A DNA stretch of 24,440 nucleotides, taken from NCBI GenBank assembly GCA_036897485.1, contig JAYMTF010001299.1, positions 1 to 24,440 on the forward strand, given 5' to 3'. Under the pieces are notes generated by a model, which was not told the DNA's origin, made no database searches, and saw nothing but the letters and a program-made list of their open reading frames with translations. This document shows positions 1 to 8,812 of this stretch, piece by piece. Position 1 is the first letter of the stretch, and each line of letters begins with the position of its first letter. The DNA is from Pelargonium nanum (lineage: Eukaryota; Streptophyta; Magnoliopsida; Geraniales; Geraniaceae). The translations under genes and the position numbers were made by a program.

Positions 1-2020
1 TAGGGTCGGGAATTCTCGACTTCTCATCAAACGCATCGCCGTTGATGTTGTCACCCTTGTAACTCGGCAGCTTCACTCCATCCTTGGTTTCATATGCGTC
101 TGACCTTGGCTTCGCAAACTGACCGGCCATTCTTCCAACCTAATAGAATATCCAAATTCCCCAATTTTCATGTCAAATATTAGAAACCCATAATCGTTCA
201 TTTTTGTTATGTTTCACACCAAAAAGACTATGCGAACTCAAGTTTCATAGGGGTAATTAGGTCATTTTACATGGCTTCTTGATTTGGGTGATAAACTCTA
301 AATGAAACTTATTTTGAAAGTGAAAGGCCAACCAGTACACAAATCCGCTCTAAGATCATGCTGAGTTTCATACAAAACGCCGATAAACGAGTAGGTAGAG
401 GGGGTCGATGTGTATACAATGCATCTCAAACCACACATACTTTCAATTCGAGATACTTAAACAATTTTCACTAGAATACACAAAAACTCCCTTATTTATT
501 CAATTTCGTTAAGTGTCACATCCAAAACGTAAGCCTACAGCTGGAATGGTCCAACTAGTATACATAGACCTCAAAGCCCACACATTTCAATATGGGATGC
601 TTCTACACTCTCTCACATGTCGTCTATCAATAACTAACATCGAACCAACACAAACGTACCAGAACATTTGAAGCCTAAATTAATAGGATTCAACTCATAT
701 TTGAAGCGGTCTCAAACTTCACACTTATAACATATTTCAGCGGAAAAAAAAAACAAAAAAAAAGAACAAAATAGTCCCCAAAGTATTTATATGTCAAAAT
801 GCACCCAACTATTGAAAACCGACCAAAATAGTACCCAACACGACATCCTTTATATCTTAATATAAGACGCACAGACACTCTATTCTTCTCAAAGTAGCCG
901 ACATACCCGACACTCTTCAGATCAGAAACTTGATTTTCCCAAAAATTTAATCATGTTTTTAAGCAGACATGTGTCCAAATCCTTAGGTACCCCCAATTAC
1001 TCTAAAATACAATTGCAATAATATAGCAAATAAAAGTTGTGATTTATTATTATTACTAAATAAAACAAATTTCAAGTATCATGTCTATGATTTACAAAAA
1101 TCACGTGTCACATATCTCATGCCCGTGTCTATGCAACATAGATTTTAGTTTCAATGTTATACCTTTTTAATGTCATATAAGTAAAATTGACTCAAAAAGT
1201 AATGGATGTCAATTCAAACATCATTTTGGTCCGCGTGGACTATTTTGACTTAAAAATCCGAACTTGTAGCACCCAAAATCCGGCCCAAATTTTTCGGGTT
1301 TGGGTGCCACGAATCATACCGAATCTTAACCGAAATCCGAATTGACAGATCTATCAGGATCCGCTAACCCAAATCCGACTTGACAGATCTATCTGGATCT
1401 GATAGTTCATAGACCATTAAATATTTTTCTCCTACTTCAATCAATCAATCAAAAAGCACAAAAACAAAATCAAAAACAAAAAAAGACCGTACCTTGATTA
1501 CTGGAACTTGACCTCCGAACATGAGAACAGCTCCCATCTGAAGCAAAACCCTAAAAGTGTCCCTAATATTATTCGCATTGAACTCCTTGAAGCTCTCCGC
1601 GCAATCTCCTCCTTGCAGAAGAAACGCATTTCCCATCGCCGCATCTCCGAGCTTCTCCTCCAAGTTCCTCGCCTCTCCGGCGAACACGATCGGCGGGAAT
1701 GCCTCGATCGTCTTCAGGACCGACTCCACCTCCTTCGCATCGGGGTACTCCGGGAGCTGCAGCGCCTTCTTCGTCTTCCAGCTCTCCACGCTCCACTCCA
1801 CCTTCTCCGGGGCCGAAAACGCCGCCTTTTTCGGCTTCTCGGCCACCGGAGTCTTGGCCGGCTCCGCCGCGTGGACGGCGGAGATGAGGCGGCGGGATTT
1901 GGCGGGAAGGGGAGCGAAGGAGGGTTGTTGGTGGGGGAGATTGTGAGAGAACAGTCCCTGGTTGGTGGGGCATAGAGATGCTTGGGAAGAGAGCGATGAT
2001 GTGTTTGCCAGAGCAGCCAT
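1..2020 (-). CDS. 3-deoxy-D-arabino-heptulosonate 7-phosphate synthase (DAHP synthase, class II, plastid), 5' part of gene
   Basis: This enzyme condenses phosphoenolpyruvate with erythrose 4-phosphate, the first committed step of the shikimate pathway, in the plastid stroma. Exon 1 is 2020-1493 (176 codons) and ends in phase 0 at AAG|GTACGG. The intron is 1492-140. Exon 2 begins at 139 after ...TTAG and runs off the left edge (reads [19 protein letters not shown], then [16 protein letters not shown]). Residues 1 to about 50 are Ser/Ala/Pro-rich with few acidic residues, as expected of a chloroplast transit peptide. The mature part starts near the [19 protein letters not shown] segment at about residue 75. 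The family motif [11 protein letters not shown] follows, and its Cys is a metal ligand in class II DAHP synthases. FGGQVPVIK then joins [12 protein letters not shown] across the splice. Plants have several paralogues (DHS1-3), which the visible part cannot separate. The start codon at 2020 is the first ATG giving the complete transit peptide. No defect is seen in the visible part. Confidence 0.96.
1271..1308. repeat. Short inverted repeat in DAHP synthase intron 1
   Basis: CACCCAAA on the left pairs with TTTGGGTG on the right. The inner bases also include CCCAAA and GGGTTTGGG, so alternative stems are possible. It may be the remnant of a small inverted-repeat element. No target-site duplication is visible. 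Confidence 0.4.
1333..1405. repeat. Two-copy direct repeat, 38-bp period
   Basis: The sequence AAATCCGA(A/C)TTGACAG, followed by ATCTATC(A/T)GGATC, occurs at 1333 and again at 1371. Within the core only two bases differ, so the duplication looks fairly young. It lies in the intron, close to the splice donor of exon 1. Confidence 0.75.
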
Positions 2021-2120
2021 TTTGTTGTTTGCAAATTTTCTCGCAGTTTCTAGCGAGAGAAAATGGGGCGAGAAAGTGGGCTCTTTTTCTTTTTTTTGGT
2101 GAAACAGCGAGAGATTTAAG

Positions 2121-2210
2121 GTGTTTTATAGGGTTTTGGGGCAGAGAAGAGACAGTGGTTCGGTGAGATTCGACAGTCAATTTTTATAGGAAGCGGAGAG
2201 AGAGAGACGG
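2121..2210 (-). promoter_or_regulatory. Core promoter of the DAHP synthase gene
   Basis: Two TATA-like boxes are read on the minus strand: TATAAAAA at 2188-2181 and TATAAAAC at 2130-2123. The more distal box would give a leader of about 130 nt, and the proximal one about 75 nt. A short GA/CT-rich run at about 2191-2208 lies just upstream of the distal box, as is common in plant core promoters. Which box is used cannot be decided from sequence. Confidence 0.5.
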
Positions 2211-2227
2211 GTAGATGGGAAAATGGG

Positions 2228-2957
2228 GGGAGGGGCATTTTGGTCAAATCAAGTAAGTGGGGGGTAGTTGGAGACTTGGAGAGTTGGAGTTGCATATTCA
2301 GATTTTGTATCAGATTTTACAAACTCGGCTGAGAAGCCCAACCCAAAAGAAATAGGGGTTGCATATCAGGTTTCGAGTAAAATTTACATATTCATCCCAT
2401 CTTACTAGATGTGATAATTCTAAATTTAGACCGAATCTAAGTTGTATTTGTACTAATTCGCTTTGGTAGGGTTTCAGATCCTCTCGAATCATATTGCATT
2501 AGATTCTAAATTTTAGTGTAAAATGTGGGATAAGTTCGGAGTCGTCTGATTCAATCTAAAAATTGATTGGATTAGATCGATTTTAAGTCATATTTGAATT
2601 TTAATTGTTCACGTATTTATATCCAAACTGTCAGCTCTACACACAACCCCAAAATGTGATCGTATCAATTTAATGCAACTCAACACACCAAAACTTAGTT
2701 CGGATTTCAAGTGTCCATGAGGTGCATGTTGTAGATCGAGTTACAGAATTCACGTATTAAATGTGCAGACTTATCCGACCCGAGTGAAGTTGTACCCGAA
2801 CCCACAGGTTTCAAGCGTTTGCATATACAGTCCAAATTACTAACTCCACGGGTGGTTAGGAAGGTGGGGAGGGGCCTTTTGGTAAATGAAGGGAAGTTGG
2901 TGTCACACGTGTTCTAAGTTTGGGCACGTGGTGGTATGCAGGGGCATTTTAGTAAAT
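2228..2957. repeat. Three dispersed copies of a GGGGC(A/C)TTTT motif
   Basis: GGGGCATTTTGGTCAAAT is at about 2232. GGGGCCTTTTGGTAAAT is at about 2871, preceded by the same G-rich lead-in. GGGGCATTTTAGTAAAT is at about 2941. The spacing is uneven, so this is not a simple tandem array. It could be a reused promoter motif or debris of one repeat family. Confidence 0.45.
2906..2930. promoter_or_regulatory. Paired G-boxes (CACGTG) upstream of the DAHP synthase gene
   Basis: Two perfect palindromic CACGTG hexamers lie at 2906-2911 and 2925-2930, 19 bp apart and about 890 bp upstream of the DAHP synthase ATG. G-boxes are bound by plant bZIP and bHLH factors in light, ABA and jasmonate responses. 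Assignment to this gene is inference from proximity, because the next gene on the right starts 5.8 kb away. Confidence 0.4.
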
Positions 2958-3509
2958 AAGACGGGACACGCTGACAAACACAACAACCACTTCGTACATA
3001 CTAGCATGTCATCGTGCCACCTACCAGATGGCGCCACCTTGTAAACTCACACTACCTACCAAACGTTGGATCTGTTAACTTAAAATTACGAATATGCCAT
3101 TATCTATACAATTTAACGTTTTTATCGTTAAAAACATTTTTTTTCCTTTTTCTCGACGAAACGTTATAAATAATTAATTTTATTTTCTCAAATTAAAAAT
3201 AAAATTAATTTGAGAGTAATAATCTATTTTTAATATAATATATATATAGATATTGCGTACATTTTGGGGAAATGATATATTTTAATCTCTTAATTAATAT
3301 TTTTTTAAAATTGGCACCCAACGTGATTTTTATTTCAATTTAGCTCTCAAGCTATTCACACTGTTGCAATTTGGTCACAAATTCAAACTATGTTATTTTA
3401 TTTTGATTGTACTAATGTTGTTAAATTAAACTGATGTGACAATCATTAATACTTAAATTTGCTAAGTTTACTTATGAGACCGAATTGAAACAAATTTGTA
3501 TAATTGAAG

Positions 3510-3795
3510 AATATTTTCACCACATTAAATAATCGCGTAACCCGTTTAAATAACCGTGTAAGAAAATATAAATGTACGTTAAATGGTTCAAACATATTAG
3601 GTAGTGTCGCGGGTCAATATCAATTCGTATATTTTAATTATCATGTTGTGTCAAATCGTGTAATTCTGAACTCAATTATTTATACGTGTTATTCAACCCG
3701 TTTAATAAACGGGTCGAGTTTTGATTTATCTGCTCAACATAATACATATTACAAAAACATAAATACGACCCGTAAACACGAATTGTAACCCTACT
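3510..3795. mobile_element. Degraded repeat with an ACACGAATTG terminus
   Basis: The segment is rich in CGTGT, AACCCGTTTAA and CGGGTC words in both orientations. It ends in ACACGAATTG (3776-3785) followed by TAACCCTA. The same terminal motif (GCACGAATTG, then CAGCCCT) closes the repeat at 16566-16803. It looks like a short non-autonomous inverted-repeat element, but no clean left end or target-site duplication can be defined. Confidence 0.35.
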
Positions 3796-6700
3796 CGTGA
3801 GAACTAAAAAAAACATCTAAAATGAAGGAGCTCAAATTTGCAAGAACCAAAACATGCAATTATCTAAATGTCTAGAATTTAGAGTTGCATCAATCACTAG
3901 ACAACCAAAACAAGCCACAAGTGAAAGACATGCAAGGCCTCTTCTTCCTCAAACAGCATATGTGAAGCAACACAAGTATATTCCTCTCAAGATATTTCAA
4001 TCAATAACAGTAAAATATTTGATTTTTTTTGTGTGTGTGATTAAATTAATAGTGGTCCCAACCAATAATTGAATTTATAAATGATAGTGAAGAAAAGGTT
4101 CTCTCAAAAATTGCAAAAACTTTGTAGTTGTTGGTATTTGTCATTTTCCATTATTTATTTTTCATGTGCTTCATGAAACTATTTTTTATTATTTTTATTG
4201 TTTTGGAATTGATAATTTTGTGTCTCAATATGCACCACGAAATAATTGTGTTTGAGTTTGACAATTTTGTAATTTTGATTTTGTCACGTTTGTGTTGAAG
4301 TTTCAAACATGTTTGACAATCTTGTCGTATTTGTGTTGAATCTTAAAAATACGTACTCATATTGTGATACATATGGTACGCTCAATGTTTAAAGATTATA
4401 ATTGTAGATTAAACCAAAATGCTTGATTGTTTAATTTATTTGTCTTCTATGTCATATAACAAACTTATGTTACATATATAGGTTAAATTGGTAATATTTA
4501 ATTATTTTGTGTCATATAGTATCAAGCGTGTGAAAAATATCGTGTTAAACATGTTCAATCATTTTGTGTCAATCTTATTTATTAAATTAAAGTATTAACC
4601 GAAAAAAACATGAATTTTGAGTTAAAGATTGATTAAAAAGTTTAATTGAGTGTACATTTGAAACTTTATGTGATGTCAATATTTGGAGGTAATATAAAAT
4701 TTAATGGGACAGTTAAAATAAATAATTTGAATACTGTAAAAATTATTTCACTAGACATTTTTGAAAATCGAGGATAACGTGGCTCTCGGTGGCTCTGCCA
4801 CCTGGCAATATCATGTGAATCTTGAGTAAATAAATATTGAAAATAATAGTAATAATTTTTTAGCTAAATAAATGCATGTATAGGCACTTAAGGGACAAAG
4901 CATTACTATTATTTGAGTTTGTTTATCTTGCGTAACTTTACACGGGACAAATGACATTAAAACTCGGATTTTATATTTATATTTATTTATCACTCACTTT
5001 GATGTTCTTTATATATTTTCAAAGCAAATAAACAATATTACAATTACATTTTTTACACAAATCCTTAAGAACCTTGACTATGTAATTTTCATTAAAAAAA
5101 AAACCAACATCAAACAACTGTTATTGTATAAAATTAATTATTCGCCATATAAAATTATTCTAAAACGTCGATAAAAAAAATATAATAGTTGCACAACAGC
5201 TATATATAACTCATTCTTAAACTCTTAATTAAATTAAATAAAATGTGAAATAATACAATATGAAATTTTTTAATATGATCAAGACGCCTTACAAACGTAC
5301 TCAAAATTTCATAACATCATGAAAAAATATTTAGCTCATACCCTAAACCTTAAATTGAACCAAAAAATGCGAGGTAAAATAATTTAAAAATTATTGAAAC
5401 AAAAAATAGCTATAACACCCTCAAGACGAACTTAAAACACAATTATTGAAGCCAAATTGTTATGCCAATGACATGTTTTATTTTATCGGTCGAATTTCAA
5501 CTCATTTAATAAACATTCAAAAGAGTCTCAACTCCTTATTCTCTTAACTTGTGCAAATTATTTATTTATATGTTTATTTATTTGCAATTGTGCATTTCTA
5601 ACAATTATTGAGAAATGCAGTTCATCCATGGGTCAGACATGAGAATCAATTCACAGCTTCCATGATTGATTTTTTTTTTTTTTCCTTCCATCATTATTGT
5701 TTTTGTTGTTGTATTCATTGCATAACTAAACTTCAAACCTAGCTACTCATTATTTGATACCACCTTTATTTCTTTGGCTACCTAGGAATCCATTTTCCAA
5801 ACATTGATGGAGTGTTTTTCAATTCCAAGTGTTTTTCTTCATAAATTGGCATTGAAATTTTATTGTTATAAATATAATAATTATAGTAGAGAGGAAGAGT
5901 TGGTGAACTATAGTCCCAACAATTCATCATTTATATCAAATAGATGTTTTTAATCTCTTAGTTATTGCTTGAGAACTTTATAAGCAAAAATGTTGATTCA
6001 AGAAAAGTATGTAAAAAGGTGTAATAAATATTTTGATGTTTGAAATTATATCTTGAGAATGAAAAACATTAGGTAAATTATGAATGGATTTTTTAAACGT
6101 GTAATCACAAAAATAGACATAACAATACACATGTATATTTAATTATCTTATTATAATATAACAATTTGGGTCATTTATATATTAAATATACCTCTATTAT
6201 AACATTTTGACCACTTCATTTTGGAAAGACAATGATGTTGGTTGGTCTCTTCATTTTGGTGATTATGAATTTATTATTCCATTAATCTTCTTCTTAGTAT
6301 TTTAAATAAATAAAATAAATCCAAACATGACTAATTCTAAAGGAGAATTTTAAATATTTATAAACTACTTCTTTTGTATAAAAGATTTGATTAGCAATTT
6401 TATACTTATTTAATACATGGTAGATCATATGAATATAAATCTATGTGAATGATAAATATATAGCTTTAAGGAAAAATCTAAACAAAAATATTAGGTTGTA
6501 CAACACAATCCCAATGGCATGTGATATGTCTATTGTAATAGAATAATAGTGTTCACGAACACAACATGTAATGTAAGAGATTCATATAACATGTTGGCCA
6601 TTACAGATTCCAACAGTATCTTATTATTGTAGGACATAATTTACTATTCAAAAGGACATTTATAAAATTTGAGACACTCAATTTTTATATTTTCAATTCT

Positions 6701-7996
6701 AATCGACAGTTTGATTATAATTTTACTAATATGACAGTTTATTTGAGTGTAAATTATTAGCTATAGTTCAAATTATTAGAGCTGTTAATTCAAATTTGAG
6801 TTGAAAAGATTTAACCCGATTCATTATATATGCGGGTTTTATAGTGCGGGTTTAGTCACCTTTTTTATATGTTTTGCACATAAATTGTATAACTTTTCCG
6901 ATCCAAACGTAAATTGAATATAGGGCTAGACATTCACTTCAATATATTTAATTTCTCTTAATTTTCTCTTTAAACAATTTTTTAGCTGGTTTTAATCGGT
7001 TTGATATTTGGACCATCTCTTATGGAAAATTTAGTTTCGATTCGATTTTCGACCAATGCAAAACCTAAACTAATATGCTCACTTTTACGCCACCTTAATT
7101 GCAAAGAAATACAGATTGAATATCACACACACCCTTGAGTTCAGTTTCAAATTATCAACCCTACTTATTTTATAATATAAGTATATAACCTAATTAAAAA
7201 TGCTTTTGAAAGTTTACAAGTGCATATATTATAATGTTTTGGGACTCCAACCATATGTCAACCTATGATCTCCCCTTCAACTCCAACCATTAATTTGAAA
7301 TCAATATTTGATCTTCTGGCACACATGAGTTACATTTAAATACCTATAATTAAAGTGACATTAATATTAAAATATCAATTAAGTAACAATATTGTAAGAT
7401 TTATTTTATTCTTTATTAAAAAACAAAAAATATTTTAATAAGAAAACTTTAATTTTGTTCATAGAAAATGCATACACAGATCATCATCTTGGGAAGTGTA
7501 GTTGAATTTGAATCTAGATCTGATTTTTTTCCTTGTCCTAATTTTGTAATATCAACTACTTGAAATATAAATTTATGTTAGGTTGGAAAATATTAATATT
7601 ATTGGAGCAAGAAAAGATGGTGGTAGCCATCATTTTTCTTATTTTGTTTTCTTTTTGTAATGGCTCTTAAATTGTTGGGTAATGTTGTTCGTTCCAAAAG
7701 TTAATACACATACGTTCATTTAATAAAATTTCAAATAAAACTTGTAATAATCATATAACGTGTAATGTGTGTAAAATTTACTGTCTATATAATGTTCGAA
7801 TATATGTATAACTTTCAAAATAATTATATATGCTCAACAGCCGGCATATAATAGTCAAGATTTTTATAATATTAATATAAACTCGTTTGTGTTCGAGACG
7901 AGTAAAAAAAGTACTGAGCCGAGTCGAGCCTTGAGTTTGATTCAACTCGTTTTGCATTTTATGAGATATGTTGAGTTAAAACCCACTGACAAATTT

Positions 7997-8434
7997 GGGG
8001 CATGTTTTATTATGATGTATTTCCTTCAGTTTTCGGAAGTTGTTTTCAGAAAACTAAAAAACTTTTAGTTGCCAATTTTCTATTTGGAAAATAGGAAAGT
8101 GAAAACTGAAAACTGGAAAACAGTTTTCTAAAATAGCTTGAAAATAGAAAATTGTTTTTTTAGTTTTCCAAACAGAAAAATCATTTTTCTACTACACGTT
8201 TTTATTTATTTTTATGTCTCAAGGAATATCTATTATGCGTAATGTTATTATTTACCGATTTAAACTCATTCTACTTTGCATAATTCTAATTTAGAATCAA
8301 AATAAATAAAAATATGTTACAACTAAACAAGTTTTCTAAATTATCTAAATTTTCCAAAGAGAACAAAAAACAAAAATCAGAAAACGAGAACAGAAAACTG
8401 AAACTGAAAACTGTTCTCTACGACTAAATGGGCC
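7997..8434. mobile_element. Miniature inverted-repeat-like element upstream of the plastid-membrane gene
   Basis: The left end reads GGGGCATGTTT. The right end, reverse-complemented, reads AGGGCCCATTTAG. Subterminal regions carry many TTTTC/GAAAA words in opposite orientation at the two sides (for example CAGTTTTC and GAAAACTG), giving an imperfect long palindrome of about 440 bp. This matches the look of a MITE of the hAT or Mutator type, but no convincing target-site duplication is visible and the superfamily is uncertain. It has no coding capacity. Confidence 0.45.
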
Positions 8435-8774
8435 CTTGGTTTCTGGGCTTAATACTTGATTGAATTGGAATGGACTTTTGGGCTGCATTGATGTTGGCCC
8501 AACAAGTGAAGCATTTCTATTGAGCTTGCTCTAGCCCAACATGTGAAGCATTTTTTTTTGAAACATTAATAAGCAATAAATTCGAAACACTAACGTGCGC
8601 TGGATGGATAGAGTCCCGCGCGCAGACCAATATCGAACCTATCGCCCAAAGCTTGTCTTGTTGAGACTTGAGCTCTCCGACAGTTGAAACCAATCATCCA
8701 CCACCACCAACCTCCACCTCCGCCACCGCAAAACCCTAACCATGTCTTCTCCGATCACCTCCACAAAACCCTAA
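8429..8774 (+). promoter_or_regulatory. Site II plus telo-box promoter and 5' leader
   Basis: Five site II hexamers (TGGGCC/T on either strand) lie at 8429, 8444, 8479, 8496 and 8533. Two telo boxes (AAACCCTAA) lie at 8731-8739 and 8766-8774. This pairing is known from promoters of plant ribosomal-protein and other growth-linked genes and is read by TCP-type factors. Two of the site II copies lie in a direct repeat, GCCCAACA(A/T)GTGAAGCATTT, at 8497 and 8534. No clear TATA box is seen, consistent with this promoter type. Confidence 0.6.
8742..8774 (+). other. Upstream ORF of 10 codons in the 5' leader
   Basis: ATG at 8742 opens a 10-codon frame (MSSPITSTKP) that stops at TAA 8772-8774, inside the second telo box. 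It lies 39 nt before the main ATG at 8813 and in a different frame. If the leader starts upstream of 8742, ribosomes would meet this ATG first. Whether it is functional is unknown. Confidence 0.4.
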
Positions 8775-8812
8775 CCATCTCCACCAACTCAACACTCACT
8801 CCCAATCCCACA

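Larger units (their letters stand above)
140..1492 (-). other. Intron 1 of the DAHP synthase gene
   Basis: This intron of about 1.35 kb has a GTACGG donor and a TATTCTATTAG acceptor on the minus strand. It is AT-rich and holds no open reading frame with recognisable protein. Two local structures stand out: a direct repeat with a 38-bp period near 1333-1405, and an inverted repeat CACCCAAA...TTTGGGTG at about 1271-1308. The stretch around 770-850 reads like common plant repeat debris but has no definable ends. Confidence 0.85.
2300..7996. other. Long AT-rich intergenic region without a recognised gene
   Basis: Apart from the promoter elements listed separately at its left end, this stretch of about 5.7 kb contains only short chance open frames. 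They have no recognisable protein and no plausible splice chain. Several segments resemble degraded plant repeats, for example about 3260-3500 and 3510-3795. I see no tRNA, rRNA, known microRNA sequence or intact transposase. Confidence 0.6.

Noticed and set aside
1508-2180. Open frames on both strands overlapping the DAHP synthase first exon
   Set aside because: They are low-complexity Arg/Pro/Ser translations of the GC-rich exon read in wrong frames or on the opposite strand. The minus frame starting at 2020 has clear family motifs.
2300-7996. LTR retrotransposon or other virus-like fossil in the long spacer
   Set aside because: I saw no paired long terminal repeats, primer-binding-site motif, or gag/pol-like reading frame. 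The repeat-like patches are short and without definable ends.
8684-8812. N-terminal extension of the plastid-membrane protein (His/Pro-rich)
   Set aside because: The frame is open upstream of 8813 but begins with TTG. The first in-frame ATG is at 8813, and the extension encodes repetitive HHHQPPPPP-type sequence overlapping telo boxes, typical of a leader.
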